Positions 8,746 to 18,038 of a stretch of 64,000 bases of DNA are shown piece after piece; position 1 is the stretch's first letter, and each line of letters begins with the position of its first letter. The translations under genes were made by a program, and so were the position numbers. The notes under the pieces were generated by a model, which was not told the origin of the DNA, did not search any database, and saw nothing but the letters and a program-made list of their open reading frames with translations. The stretch is from SIG299 sp045531955 (lineage in GTDB: Bacteria > Bacillota > Clostridia > Lachnospirales > Lachnospiraceae), in contig JAZSFC010000029.1 in assembly GCA_045531955.1 (NCBI GenBank), positions 1-64,000 of the forward strand. The letters are read 5' to 3'.

Positions 8746-9330
8746 ATGAGTTTTGTACCTTACGTTGTGGAACAGACCAGCAAAGGTGAGCGTTCCTACG
8801 ATATTTACTCCAGATTATTAAAAGACAGAATTATTTTTCTCGGTGACGAAGTAAATGATACCACCGCAAGTCTTGTAGTGGCGCAGTTACTGTTCTTAGA
8901 AGCAGAAGATCCTAAGAAGGACATTCATCTTTATATTAACAGTCCGGGAGGTTCTGTCACTGCAGGTATGGCAATTTATGATACTATGCAGTTTATTAAG
9001 TGTGATGTTTCTACCATTTGTATCGGTATGGCTGCCAGCATGGGTGCATTTCTGCTTGCGGGCGGCACTAAGGGTAAGAGAATGATTCTTCCTAACTCTG
9101 AGGTAATGATTCATCAGCCTTTGGGTGGTGCAAGAGGTCAGGCAACAGAAATCCGTATTGCAGCAGAAAACATTTTAAGAACAAGAAAGAAATTGAATGA
9201 AATCCTTGCAGCAAACACCGGTAAGCCGGTAGAAGTAATTGAAGCCGATACAGAACGTGACAATTACATGACCGCAGAGCAGGCTCTGGAATATGGTCTG
9301 GTAGACGTTATTGTAAAAGAAAGAGCGTAA
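8746..9330 (+). CDS. clpP: ATP-dependent Clp protease proteolytic subunit
   Basis: A 194-residue serine peptidase of the caseinolytic family. The catalytic Ser lies in GMAASMGAF near residue 98, the His in VMIHQP near 123, and an Asp in the C-terminal part completes the triad. It forms the tetradecameric barrel that ClpX feeds with unfolded substrates; clpX follows directly. The ATG at 8746 has AAGGAGG 6 bases upstream; an earlier in-frame start lies inside the hairpin and is rejected. Confidence 0.98.
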   Translation: MSFVPYVVEQTSKGERSYDIYSRLLKDRIIFLGDEVNDTTASLVVAQLLFLEAEDPKKDIHLYINSPGGSVTAGMAIYDTMQFIKCDVSTICIGMAASMGAFLLAGGTKGKRMILPNSEVMIHQPLGGARGQATEIRIAAENILRTRKKLNEILAANTGKPVEVIEADTERDNYMTAEQALEYGLVDVIVKERA

Positions 9331-9355
9331 ACAAGGGTTGACGGAGGTAACTTAA

Positions 9356-10606
9356 GTGGCAAAATCAGATGACAAAAACATGGTTTGTTGTTCCTTCTGC
9401 GGAAAGCGTCAGGATCAGGTGCATCGTATGCTTGCAGGTATGGATGGTGCTTTTATTTGTGATGCCTGCATTGAACTTTGTGCTGAGATTATGGACGAAG
9501 AGGATATCGATGCCGGAGAAGTGTCTACCACCGACTATGCACAGGAGCAGGGCATCAATCTGTTAAAGCCGAAGGAAATCAAAGAGTTCCTCGACCAGTA
9601 TGTAGTTGGTCAGGAGGAAGCAAAAAAGGTGCTTTCGGTAGCCGTTTACAATCATTATAAAAGAGTTTTATCTTCAGAAGAATCTGAAGTAGAACTCCAA
9701 AAGAGTAATATTTTGATGATGGGTCCTACCGGTTCCGGTAAAACCTATCTGGCCCAGACATTGGCAAAGCTTCTCAATGTTCCGTTTGCCATCGCAGATG
9801 CAACAACGTTAACGGAAGCAGGCTATGTGGGTGAAGATGTAGAAAATATCCTGTTAAAGATTATTCAGGCAGCGGATTTTGATATTGAACGTGCTGAATA
9901 CGGTATTATTTATATTGACGAAATTGATAAAATTACCAGAAAGTCCGAGAACACTTCCATCACCAGAGATGTATCCGGTGAAGGTGTGCAGCAGGCATTG
10001 TTAAAAATTTTGGAAGGAACGGTAGCTTCCGTACCGCCGCAGGGAGGCAGAAAGCATCCGCAGCAGGAATTTATCCATATTGATACTACAAATATTCTTT
10101 TCATCTGTGGTGGTGCTTTTGACGGATTGGAAAAAATCGTAGAAGGCCGTATTGGTGAAAAAGCCATGGGCTTTGCGGCTACTTTGTATGAAAAGGAAGA
10201 CAAGAACATTGGTGAGTTATTCCGTCAGGTTATGCCGCAGGATTTGGTGAAATTCGGTTTGATTCCGGAATTTATCGGACGTGTTCCTGTTCATGTGGCA
10301 CTTGATATGTTGGATGAGGAAGCACTCATCAGTATTTTGCGTGACCCGAAGAATGCGTTGACGAAGCAGTATCAGAAATTGTTTGAGCTGGATGGTGTGG
10401 AACTGGAATTTGAAGAGGATGCGTTGCGGGTATTTGCAAAACGTGCCCTGGAATATAAGACCGGTGCAAGAGGTCTCCGTTCCATTATGGAAAAGACTTT
10501 GCTTGAGACAATGTATCGTATGCCTTCTGATGAGTCGATTTTAAAATGTATTGTTACAAAAGAGTCGGCAGAAGGGTCCGAGCAGCCAAGTCTGCTTGTA
10601 AGATAA
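9356..10606 (+). CDS. clpX: ATP-dependent Clp protease ATP-binding subunit
   Basis: A 416-residue AAA+ unfoldase. An N-terminal zinc-binding domain has paired cysteines (CSFCGK and CDACIELC). The AAA+ module has Walker A GPTGSGKT near residue 122 and Walker B IIYIDEIDKI. It recognises and unfolds substrates and passes them to ClpP, encoded 25 bases upstream. The start is GTG at 9356, supported by GGAGG upstream. Length and domain order are standard. Confidence 0.98.
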   Translation: MAKSDDKNMVCCSFCGKRQDQVHRMLAGMDGAFICDACIELCAEIMDEEDIDAGEVSTTDYAQEQGINLLKPKEIKEFLDQYVVGQEEAKKVLSVAVYNHYKRVLSSEESEVELQKSNILMMGPTGSGKTYLAQTLAKLLNVPFAIADATTLTEAGYVGEDVENILLKIIQAADFDIERAEYGIIYIDEIDKITRKSENTSITRDVSGEGVQQALLKILEGTVASVPPQGGRKHPQQEFIHIDTTNILFICGGAFDGLEKIVEGRIGEKAMGFAATLYEKEDKNIGELFRQVMPQDLVKFGLIPEFIGRVPVHVALDMLDEEALISILRDPKNALTKQYQKLFELDGVELEFEEDALRVFAKRALEYKTGARGLRSIMEKTLLETMYRMPSDESILKCIVTKESAEGSEQPSLLVR

Positions 10607-10627
10607 AGCAGTAAAAAAATAGGTTGA

Positions 10628-10676
10628 TACAGGCTGGCAGAGCATCCCAAGGACGAATGTCAGCCTGTTTTAGTTT
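10628..10676 (+). terminator. Terminator between clpX and lon
   Basis: ACAGGCTGGCA pairs with TGTCAGCCTGT and is followed by TTTTAGTTTT. Confidence 0.75.
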
Positions 10677-10705
10677 TATCGTGTGTTATAGAGAGGAAGA
10701 GAACA

Positions 10706-13039
10706 ATGAGTGAAGAAAAACAGCGGATGCCGGTGGTGGCACTAAAAGGAATTACGATGCTTCCGGGCATGTTGATTCACTTTGATATACAAAAAGAATC
10801 CAGTATCAGTGCCATTAATGTGGCACTTCGGGAAGGTCGTCAGATTTTGGTAGTAACCCAAAAGAATTCGGCAACCGATGACCCGAATCAGGTTGATTTG
10901 TATCCGATGGGTACTATTTCTGCTGTTAAGCAGATGATTAAAATGCCGGGCAATCAAATCAGGGTATTGGCAACCGGTATACGCCGGGGGTATCTGGAAG
11001 AACTGGTTTCTACCGAACCTCATTTGGAAGGTTTTGTTTCTTTGCCGGAAGAGGTGAATGCAGACAGCCTTACGATAATTGAACAAAGAGCAATGTTGCG
11101 TGGCTTAAAAGATATTTTAGAGGTTTACGTATCCATTAATGATAAGTTCGGAAAAGATGTAGTTAAACAATTAATGAGTGCGGATACGGTTGATACACTG
11201 ATTAATCAACTGGCAGTCAGCATTCCGATGACAGTTACATCTAAGCAGAAAATTCTGGATGCTACACATATTGTGGAACGATATGAGGCAATAATGGTTA
11301 TCATTGCCAATGAAATAGAAATTCTTCGGATAAAAAAGGATTTGCAGACCAAGGTAAAGGCAAAGGTAGACAAAAACCAAAAAGATTACGTTTTACGGGA
11401 ACAGTTAAAGGTTATCCGAGATGAACTGGGTGACGGCTCTACCGGTGACGAGATTCCGGAGTTTTATGAAAAAGCGGAAAAGCTCATAGCAAGTGATGAT
11501 GTAAAGCAGAAAATCAAAAAAGAGATTGACCGATATAAAACAGTACTCGGAAGCCAGTCAGAAAGTGCCGTGGCAAGAGGCTATGTAGAAACACTGCTTT
11601 CCCTGCCATGGGATTATGCAACAAAAGATAATTTAGATATCGTCAGAGCGGAAAAAATCCTGAACCGTGACCATTACGGTTTGGAAAAAGTAAAGGAGCG
11701 TGTGCTGGAATTTTTAGCGGTACGTGCATTGAATGAAAAAGGTCAGTCACCGATTATCTGCCTGGTGGGCCCTCCGGGAACCGGTAAAACTTCCATTGCA
11801 AGAAGTGTTGCCACCGCGTTAAAGAAGGAGTATGTGCGCATCTGCCTGGGTGGTGTCAGGGACGAAGCGGAAATCCGCGGACACAGAAGAACTTATGTGG
11901 GCGCTATGCCGGGACGCTTAATTCAGGCGTTGAAGTCTGCTAAGGTAAAGAACCCGTTGATGCTTTTGGATGAAATTGACAAGGTCAGCAGTGATTTTAA
12001 GGGGGATGTGGGTTCTGCATTATTGGAAGTATTGGATCCGGAGCAGAATAAACATTTTACAGACCATTATGTGGAAATTCCGGTGGATTTATCGGAGGTA
12101 TTATTTATTTGTACTGCCAATTCTACTCAGACAATTCCTAAACCGCTGCTCGACCGAATGGAGCTGATTGAAGTTCACAGTTACACGGAAAATGAAAAGT
12201 TCCATATTGCAAAAGAGCATTTAATTCCGAAGCAGTTGGAAAAACACGGTCTGACAAAGAAAGAACTGCAGATTTCTGCGGATGGTCTCCGTGAGGTAAT
12301 TTCCGGCTACACAAGGGAAGCCGGAGTACGTTCCTTGGAACGTAAGATTGGTGAATTGTGTCGTAAAACGGCAATGGAAGTGTTAAAAGCAAGACAGGAT
12401 GAGCATGAGTTTGCCGGAATAAAAATAACAAAGAAAAATGTTTCAGACTATCTTGGCAAGAGAAAACACCGTCAGAACAAGAAAAATGAAACAGCAGAGG
12501 TCGGTATCGTCCGCGGACTTGCCTGGACGGAAGCCGGTGGAGATACATTACAGATTGAAGTAAACAGCATGCCGGGGAAAGGTGCTTTGCAGCTTACAGG
12601 TAAACTGGGAGATGTAATGAAGGAATCTGCACAGATTGCGTTAAGTTATGTGCGTTCCGTCATAGAGGAGCGGCAGGTTCCGGCGGAATATTTTGAAAAG
12701 CATGATTTTCACCTGCATGTACCGGAAGGTGCGGTGCCAAAGGACGGACCGTCTGCAGGCATTACTATGGCAACGGCTTTTTATTCTACCGTAACCGGAA
12801 TCCCGGTAAAGGCAGACGTTGCTATGACCGGTGAAATTTCATTAAGAGGCAAAGTGCTTCCAATCGGCGGATTAAAGGAAAAATTGCTTGCTGCAAAACA
12901 GGCAGGAATAAAACTGGTATTGATTCCAAAAGAAAATGAAGCAGATTTAACTGAAATTTCTGATGAAATCACTTCGGGCATGGAAGTTATACCGGTATCC
13001 AAAATGGAAGAGGTTCTGGCTCGTGCATTGGTAAAATAG
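10706..13039 (+). CDS. lon: ATP-dependent protease Lon
   Basis: A 777-residue protein with the full LonA layout: an N-terminal LON substrate-binding domain (about 8-200), a helical region, and an AAA+ module with Walker A GPPGTGKTS near 353. A serine-lysine protease domain follows with Ser in KDGPSAG near 680 and Lys in GLKEKLLAAK near 720. It degrades misfolded and regulatory proteins. It shares a stress-protease cluster with clpP and clpX and is followed 36 bases later by engB, as in many Firmicutes. Confidence 0.98.
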   Translation: MSEEKQRMPVVALKGITMLPGMLIHFDIQKESSISAINVALREGRQILVVTQKNSATDDPNQVDLYPMGTISAVKQMIKMPGNQIRVLATGIRRGYLEELVSTEPHLEGFVSLPEEVNADSLTIIEQRAMLRGLKDILEVYVSINDKFGKDVVKQLMSADTVDTLINQLAVSIPMTVTSKQKILDATHIVERYEAIMVIIANEIEILRIKKDLQTKVKAKVDKNQKDYVLREQLKVIRDELGDGSTGDEIPEFYEKAEKLIASDDVKQKIKKEIDRYKTVLGSQSESAVARGYVETLLSLPWDYATKDNLDIVRAEKILNRDHYGLEKVKERVLEFLAVRALNEKGQSPIICLVGPPGTGKTSIARSVATALKKEYVRICLGGVRDEAEIRGHRRTYVGAMPGRLIQALKSAKVKNPLMLLDEIDKVSSDFKGDVGSALLEVLDPEQNKHFTDHYVEIPVDLSEVLFICTANSTQTIPKPLLDRMELIEVHSYTENEKFHIAKEHLIPKQLEKHGLTKKELQISADGLREVISGYTREAGVRSLERKIGELCRKTAMEVLKARQDEHEFAGIKITKKNVSDYLGKRKHRQNKKNETAEVGIVRGLAWTEAGGDTLQIEVNSMPGKGALQLTGKLGDVMKESAQIALSYVRSVIEERQVPAEYFEKHDFHLHVPEGAVPKDGPSAGITMATAFYSTVTGIPVKADVAMTGEISLRGKVLPIGGLKEKLLAAKQAGIKLVLIPKENEADLTEISDEITSGMEVIPVSKMEEVLARALVK

Positions 13040-13075
13040 TGGCTCGGAATACAACAGAAAGCAAGGAGAAATAAT

Positions 13076-13684
13076 ATGAATGTAAATAATGTATCTTTGG
13101 AAACCGTGTGCGGTATTACCAGTACCCTGCCGGAAAATGCATTACCGGAATTTGCCTTTGCAGGAAAGTCTAATGTGGGAAAGTCTTCTCTCATTAATGC
13201 CCTGATAAACCGTAAATCTTTAGCAAGAACATCGGCGCAGCCGGGTAAAACACAAACTATTAATTTCTACAATGTGGAGGATGCACTGTATTTTGTGGAT
13301 CTTCCGGGCTACGGCTATGCTAAAGTATCCCAGGAAATTAAAGCAAAATGGGGAAAGATGATAGAACGGTATTTGCAAAAATCAAAGCAGTTAAAATTAG
13401 TGTTTTTGCTGATTGATATTCGCCATGAACCGTCTGCTAATGATAAAAACATGTATGAATGGATTGAATATAATGGATTTGAACCGGTTATTATTGCTAC
13501 AAAACTGGACAAAATTAACCGTAGTCAGGTACAGAAGCATCTGAAAATGCTGCGTACAGGACTTGGATTAAAAAAAGAAACTATTCTGATTCCGTTTTCT
13601 TCGGAAACAAAACAGGGAAAGGAAGAAGTTTGGAATATTATTGATTCCTATCTGACAGGAAACGGGGAAGAAGAGGAAGAATAG
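13076..13684 (+). CDS. engB: Ribosome biogenesis GTPase EngB/YsxC
   Basis: A 202-residue single-domain GTPase. G1 is GKSNVGKSS, G3 is VDLPGYGYAKV (a YsxC hallmark) and G4 is TKLDK. It acts in 50S ribosomal subunit maturation. An AAGGAG site precedes the ATG. The gene follows lon closely, a common Firmicute arrangement. Confidence 0.96.
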   Translation: MNVNNVSLETVCGITSTLPENALPEFAFAGKSNVGKSSLINALINRKSLARTSAQPGKTQTINFYNVEDALYFVDLPGYGYAKVSQEIKAKWGKMIERYLQKSKQLKLVFLLIDIRHEPSANDKNMYEWIEYNGFEPVIIATKLDKINRSQVQKHLKMLRTGLGLKKETILIPFSSETKQGKEEVWNIIDSYLTGNGEEEEE

Positions 13685-13686
13685 AC

Positions 13687-14346
13687 ATGAAAAAATATCT
13701 GACAAAGGAAATGAGAAAAAGAATTCTTCTCATGCTGGTGGGAGTTTTCTTTATGGGTGTGGGAGTACAGTTTCTAAACCGCACTAATTTAGGCCCGGAT
13801 CCGTTTTCTGCGATGAATTACGGATTTGCGGCAATGTTTGGAATCAGTTTCGGCACTTTTCAGCTGCTGTTTAATGCGGTACTGTTCCTTATTGTATTGT
13901 TAAAAGACAGGACCTTGTTTGGTCTCGGAACCATCGGAAATATGGTAATAGTGGGATATTCTGCGGATTTCACCGGATGGGTGGTAGACAAACTTGGTTT
14001 TTTACCTACTGCAGATGAGATGACGATAGGGATTAAAATCGGTATCATGATTCCTACCTTGATTTTGTTTTTATTTGCAGCGGCTCTTTATATGAATTGC
14101 GGTTTGGGTACATCCCCTTACGATGCGCTTCCACTGTTACTTCACAGGGGAATAGAAAAGGCCGCAAAGAAGCAGATTCCGTATAAATTTGTACGTATGC
14201 TGTACGACGGAATTGCTACCGTTGTGGCGCTTTTGGTGGGAGGTACCGTAGGTGTGGTTACCGTCCTGATGGTATTCACTTTAGGTCCGTGTGTGGACTT
14301 TGTATCGGGCTTAGTAAAAAAGAGCGGTATTTTTGAAACAAAATAA
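13687..14346 (+). CDS. YczE/YitT-type integral membrane protein
   Basis: A 219-residue protein with five to six hydrophobic segments. The N-terminal motif FLNRTNLGPDPFSAMNYG and the later LGTSPYDALP are typical of the YczE/YyaS/YitT group. Function of the family is unknown; membrane location is clear. It starts 2 bases after engB stops and is probably cotranscribed. Confidence 0.85.
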   Translation: MKKYLTKEMRKRILLMLVGVFFMGVGVQFLNRTNLGPDPFSAMNYGFAAMFGISFGTFQLLFNAVLFLIVLLKDRTLFGLGTIGNMVIVGYSADFTGWVVDKLGFLPTADEMTIGIKIGIMIPTLILFLFAAALYMNCGLGTSPYDALPLLLHRGIEKAAKKQIPYKFVRMLYDGIATVVALLVGGTVGVVTVLMVFTLGPCVDFVSGLVKKSGIFETK

Positions 14347-14886
14347 TTATTTATCAGCTGATTGCGGAGCTGCGGCAAGGGTGGAAATCAGGTAGCCGTA
14401 AATGTCGGCACTGCATTCTTTCCATCGGCTGCATATTAAATCCGCTTCTGCAGCAGAAGTAACCAATAAGTTAATATGGACGAGTTCGCTGTCACGTTCT
14501 TCCACACGAAGTTCTACAACGAACTCGTTTTTCTTTGCTTCATAGTAGTCAGCAGTAGTGGAGACCATTTCGCGAAGTTGGTATTCTTTTTCGGAAAGAT
14601 AGGAATCTATTTCGTCTCTGATGGCAACCGAAATCCGGGTGTAGAAAAAGGACAGGGTCTCTTTGCCGGAAGCAGTGATGCGGTACAAATAGGTGTTATG
14701 GGAATGTTCCAATTCTACAAATTCATCCTCAATCAGTTCTTCTAAAATCTGATTAATGGTAATATAATCACAATATTCTTTTTCTAAGATAAACCGGGTT
14801 AATTCCGTGTTAGTAATCGGAAAGTCCATACGGTCCAGGATATAAAGAATAATCAGCTTATAGAGCATTAAGGCGTCGGATTGCAT
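14347..14886 (-). CDS. DUF4364 family protein
   Basis: A 179-residue protein. The N-terminal part (LILYILDRMDFPITNTELT, then ITINQILEEL) looks like a winged-helix segment followed by an effector-like domain, as in DUF4364 proteins of Clostridia. It may be a transcription regulator, but this is not established. The start at 14886 is supported by AGGGAGG upstream; a longer reading from 14973 would overlap the upstream gene much more. It overlaps the radical SAM gene by 19 bases, so the two form an operon. Confidence 0.85.
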   Translation of the reverse strand: MQSDALMLYKLIILYILDRMDFPITNTELTRFILEKEYCDYITINQILEELIEDEFVELEHSHNTYLYRITASGKETLSFFYTRISVAIRDEIDSYLSEKEYQLREMVSTTADYYEAKKNEFVVELRVEERDSELVHINLLVTSAAEADLICSRWKECSADIYGYLISTLAAAPQSADK

Positions 14887-15821
14887 AGTGGTAAGTTTCC
14901 TCCCTGAATAATGTTTTTTTCTTTTAGTAATTTCCGGATATCGTTTTGCACCCGTTTTTTGTCTGTACTCCAAAGAGGAGCAATTAATTGGTTTTTCGGA
15001 CCGTCACCGGTAAGCCGGTATAGTACAATATGAGACGGAATGCGCGGAAGCAGTTCCGCCAAAACAGCAAAATACTGTTCCCGTTCCAAGCAGGAAAAAG
15101 CGTGATTTTGAAGAAAGCCTTCAAAATCTGCGGCTAATCCGGTTCCTTTTAAAATATGCAGTAATTGCAACTTTATTCCATGAACCGGAAGACGGCAGAT
15201 GTAATCAATGGTGTGTTTCATGTCTTCCGTGGTTTCGTAGGGCAAACCAAGGATACAGTGGACAATTACCGGTATTCCGAAATTATGTAATGCCAAAACA
15301 GCCTGTTCAAAAACGGAGTTGTCATAACAGCGGTTAATATAGAGAGCGGATTCCGGTTTGGCGGTTTGAAGCCCCAGTTCTACATAGACCGGTTTCTCGG
15401 CGGAGAGCTCCTTCAGAAGTTGCAGAACCGGTACGGGCAGACAGTCCGGTCTTGTACCGATAAAAAGAGCATCAATATCAGGTTGCCGGATGGTCTCCGT
15501 GAACAAAGTGCGAAGATACTCCACGGGAGCATAAGTATTTGTGTAGGATTGATAATATGCAGCATAACCATAGCCGGAACCGTTTTTTGGTAATTTGTTC
15601 TTTATGCGAAGCTTTGCTTCTTCCAGCTGCGCAGAAATGGTAGTGCAGCGATGTGCGGCAAAATCACCGGAACCCGAGGCGTTGCAAAAAATACAGCCTC
15701 CGGTCCCTTTGGAACCGTCCCGGTTAGGACAAGTCATACCGCCGTCTAAAGAGAGCCGGTATATTTTTTTACCGAAGGTTTCTTTGAAATATTCATCTGC
15801 ACTGTAAAAATAAGGTTTCAT
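14868..15821 (-). CDS. Radical SAM protein, TIGR01212 family
   Basis: A 317-residue protein with a cysteine cluster in CPNRDGSKGTGGCIFC (about residues 31-46), which would bind the iron-sulfur cluster. The N-terminal FGKKIYRLSLDGG stretch and the later GLPYETTEDM are typical of TIGR01212 proteins. It has the elongator-protein-3-like radical SAM core. The reaction is unknown. The ATG at 15821 is chosen because AAGGGAA precedes it. It is cotranscribed with DUF4364. Confidence 0.93.
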   Translation of the reverse strand: MKPYFYSADEYFKETFGKKIYRLSLDGGMTCPNRDGSKGTGGCIFCNASGSGDFAAHRCTTISAQLEEAKLRIKNKLPKNGSGYGYAAYYQSYTNTYAPVEYLRTLFTETIRQPDIDALFIGTRPDCLPVPVLQLLKELSAEKPVYVELGLQTAKPESALYINRCYDNSVFEQAVLALHNFGIPVIVHCILGLPYETTEDMKHTIDYICRLPVHGIKLQLLHILKGTGLAADFEGFLQNHAFSCLEREQYFAVLAELLPRIPSHIVLYRLTGDGPKNQLIAPLWSTDKKRVQNDIRKLLKEKNIIQGGNLPLCNPTP

Positions 15822-16020
15822 TGTGGGGTTCCCTTTAAATATAGTCGTACGATTAATTATTTTATCACTGAAAAAGTTTTTCGTCAATGAAACCAATTAC
15901 TACTTTTCTTTTTGCGTAAGATGATGTATAATGGGCTAAAGTCATAAGAATTCTTATGTTATTTATTGTTCCATTACAAATCCCCAACAAATTTTGAAGT
16001 GAAAAAGGAGAATAAAGGCG

Positions 16021-17634
16021 ATGGCAGATTATTCAGCATTGTCTCTTGCAGAATTAAAGGAAGAGGCAAAAAAAAGAGGGTTAAAGGGTGTGTCTACAAT
16101 GCGTAAACCGGAGCTGGTTGAGTTATTGTCCGGACAACCGGAAACAAATGCACAGGAAATGTCCATAGCAGAAGAGTCAAAGAATGCACCGGCTGTTGAG
16201 GAGGAGAATGAAGAGCCGGTAGCGGAAATTACACAAATACAGGAAGAAAGAAGAAGTGGCAGTCAAAATACAGCGGAGCGCCGTCCTGTGCAGTATCAGG
16301 AAAGAGGACAGGCAGGAGGCCCAACGCAGCGTCGTCAAGGTGCACCGTCTTATGTGCAGCAGCCAAGACCTGCATATAATACCCAGCAAAATGGTTATAA
16401 CCAGCAGCGTCCGCAACCGTCCGCCCCACAGCAGGAACAGCCCAAAGGGCCTACTCCGCAGGACATTGCAGCAATGTCTCCAAAAGAATTAGAAGCATTG
16501 GACAGCGGCGAAACAAAAACAGGTATTTTAGAAATTATGCCGGAGGGCTTCGGCTTCATCCGTTGTGATAATTATCTTCCGGGTGAAAATGATGTTTATG
16601 TCGGTACACCTTTGCTCCGCAAATATGGCCTTCGCACAGGTGATATTGTTTCCGGCAATACCAAAATCCGCACCGCAACAGAAAAATTCAGCCCGTTATT
16701 ATATGTAAAATCCATTAACGGCGTGCAGGTGACGGAAACTCCTATGAGAAGACCACGTTTTGAACATCTGACTCCTATTTTCCCGAATGAAAGAATCCAT
16801 CTGGAAACTCCAGGCTGTCCGCTTGCCATGCGTATGGTGGATTTAATTTCTCCAATCGGCAAAGGCCAGAGAGGTATGATTGTTTCGCAACCAAAAACCG
16901 GTAAAACCACGCTGCTTAAACAGGTGGCTAAGGCAATTACAAAAAATCACAGGGACATGCATCTGATTATTTTGCTTATTGATGAACGTCCGGAAGAAGT
17001 TACCGACATTAAAGAATCTATTGAAGGAGAAAAAGTAGAAGTTATCTATTCTACCTTTGATGAACTCCCGGAAAATCATAAGAGAGTGTCTGAAATGGTT
17101 ATTGAACGTGCTAAGCGTTTGGTGGAACATAAAAAAGATGTTGTTATCTTACTGGATAGTATTACCCGCTTGGCAAGAGCCTACAATTTAACCGTACAGG
17201 CCAGTGGCCGTACCTTATCCGGTGGTCTTGATCCGGCGGCACTTCATATGCCAAAGAAATTTTTTGGTGCTGCCCGTAATATGAGAGAGGGCGGCAGTCT
17301 TACCATTCTTGCCACTGCCCTGGTAGATACCGGCAGTCGCATGGATGATGTGGTATTCGAGGAATTTAAAGGAACGGGTAATATGGAATTGGTTCTGAAC
17401 AGAAATCTGTCCGAACGCCGCGTGTTCCCGGCCATTGATTTGCCGAAGTCCGGTACCAGAAGAGAGGATCTTCTGCTTAATGCCAATGAACTGGAAGCAT
17501 CTACTATTATGCGCCGGGCGTTAAACGGAGTGAAGTCGGAAGAGGCAACAGAGAACATAATAAAACTGTTTACACAGACCAGAAATAATGCAGATTTTAT
17601 AGAAATGGTAAAAAAGACAAAAATTATAAATTAA
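16021..17634 (+). CDS. rho: Transcription termination factor Rho
   Basis: A 537-residue hexameric RNA helicase. It has a Rho_N SAP-like domain (residues 1-40), a disordered Gln/Pro/Arg-rich insertion (about 45-150), a cold-shock RNA-binding domain (GILEIMPEGFGFIR near 165), and a RecA-type motor with P-loop QPKTGKTT near 291 and Q/R-loop residues in SGRTLSGGLD. It terminates transcription at unstructured C-rich RNA. The glutamine-rich insertion is long compared with E. coli Rho, as in some other clostridial and actinobacterial Rho proteins. Confidence 0.97.
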   Translation: MADYSALSLAELKEEAKKRGLKGVSTMRKPELVELLSGQPETNAQEMSIAEESKNAPAVEEENEEPVAEITQIQEERRSGSQNTAERRPVQYQERGQAGGPTQRRQGAPSYVQQPRPAYNTQQNGYNQQRPQPSAPQQEQPKGPTPQDIAAMSPKELEALDSGETKTGILEIMPEGFGFIRCDNYLPGENDVYVGTPLLRKYGLRTGDIVSGNTKIRTATEKFSPLLYVKSINGVQVTETPMRRPRFEHLTPIFPNERIHLETPGCPLAMRMVDLISPIGKGQRGMIVSQPKTGKTTLLKQVAKAITKNHRDMHLIILLIDERPEEVTDIKESIEGEKVEVIYSTFDELPENHKRVSEMVIERAKRLVEHKKDVVILLDSITRLARAYNLTVQASGRTLSGGLDPAALHMPKKFFGAARNMREGGSLTILATALVDTGSRMDDVVFEEFKGTGNMELVLNRNLSERRVFPAIDLPKSGTRREDLLLNANELEASTIMRRALNGVKSEEATENIIKLFTQTRNNADFIEMVKKTKIIN

Positions 17635-17638
17635 CCTA

Positions 17639-17667
17639 TTGCATTTGAAAAAGTTTTATGCTACAAT
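17639..17667 (+). promoter_or_regulatory. Promoter of rpmE
   Basis: TTGCAT at 17639-17644, a 17-bp spacer, then TACAAT at 17662-17667 with an upstream TG (TGCTACAAT), an extended -10. Confidence 0.65.
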
Positions 17668-17726
17668 GTAAAAGCTGTTTATTATGCGGTTATTAATCGT
17701 AATGTTTAAAATAAGAGGTGAAAAGA

Positions 17727-17930
17727 ATGAAAGAAGCTATTCAGCCAAAGTACTATCAGGCAAAGGTAACATGTAACTGCGGTAACGAATTCGTAACAGG
17801 TTCCACCAAGAGCGAAATCCACGTAGAAATCTGTTCCAAGTGTCATCCTTTTTATACCGGTCAGCAGAAAGCTGCTGCTGCTCGTGGTGCTATTGAAAAG
17901 TTCAACCGTAAGTATGGTTTAACACAGTAG
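17727..17930 (+). CDS. rpmE: 50S ribosomal protein L31
   Basis: A 67-residue protein. It retains a zinc-type cysteine pattern (CNCGN, then CSKCHPFYTG), marking the zinc-binding RpmE rather than the zinc-independent paralog. The ATG at 17727 is chosen with AGAGGTG upstream. rho next to rpmE is a conserved order. Confidence 0.96.
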   Translation: MKEAIQPKYYQAKVTCNCGNEFVTGSTKSEIHVEICSKCHPFYTGQQKAAAARGAIEKFNRKYGLTQ

Positions 17931-17957
17931 TAGATAAGAATATAAGGTTAAAAATCA

Positions 17958-17993
17958 GGTTGAGCTAACAGTGTTTTGCTCAACCTGTTTTTA
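17958..17993 (+). terminator. Terminator after rpmE
   Basis: GGTTGAGC pairs with GCTCAACC and is followed by TGTTTTT. Confidence 0.85.
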
Positions 17994-18038
17994 AATATAG
18001 TCAAACTTGGCTCAATAAACTAAAGGAGGAACCAAAGT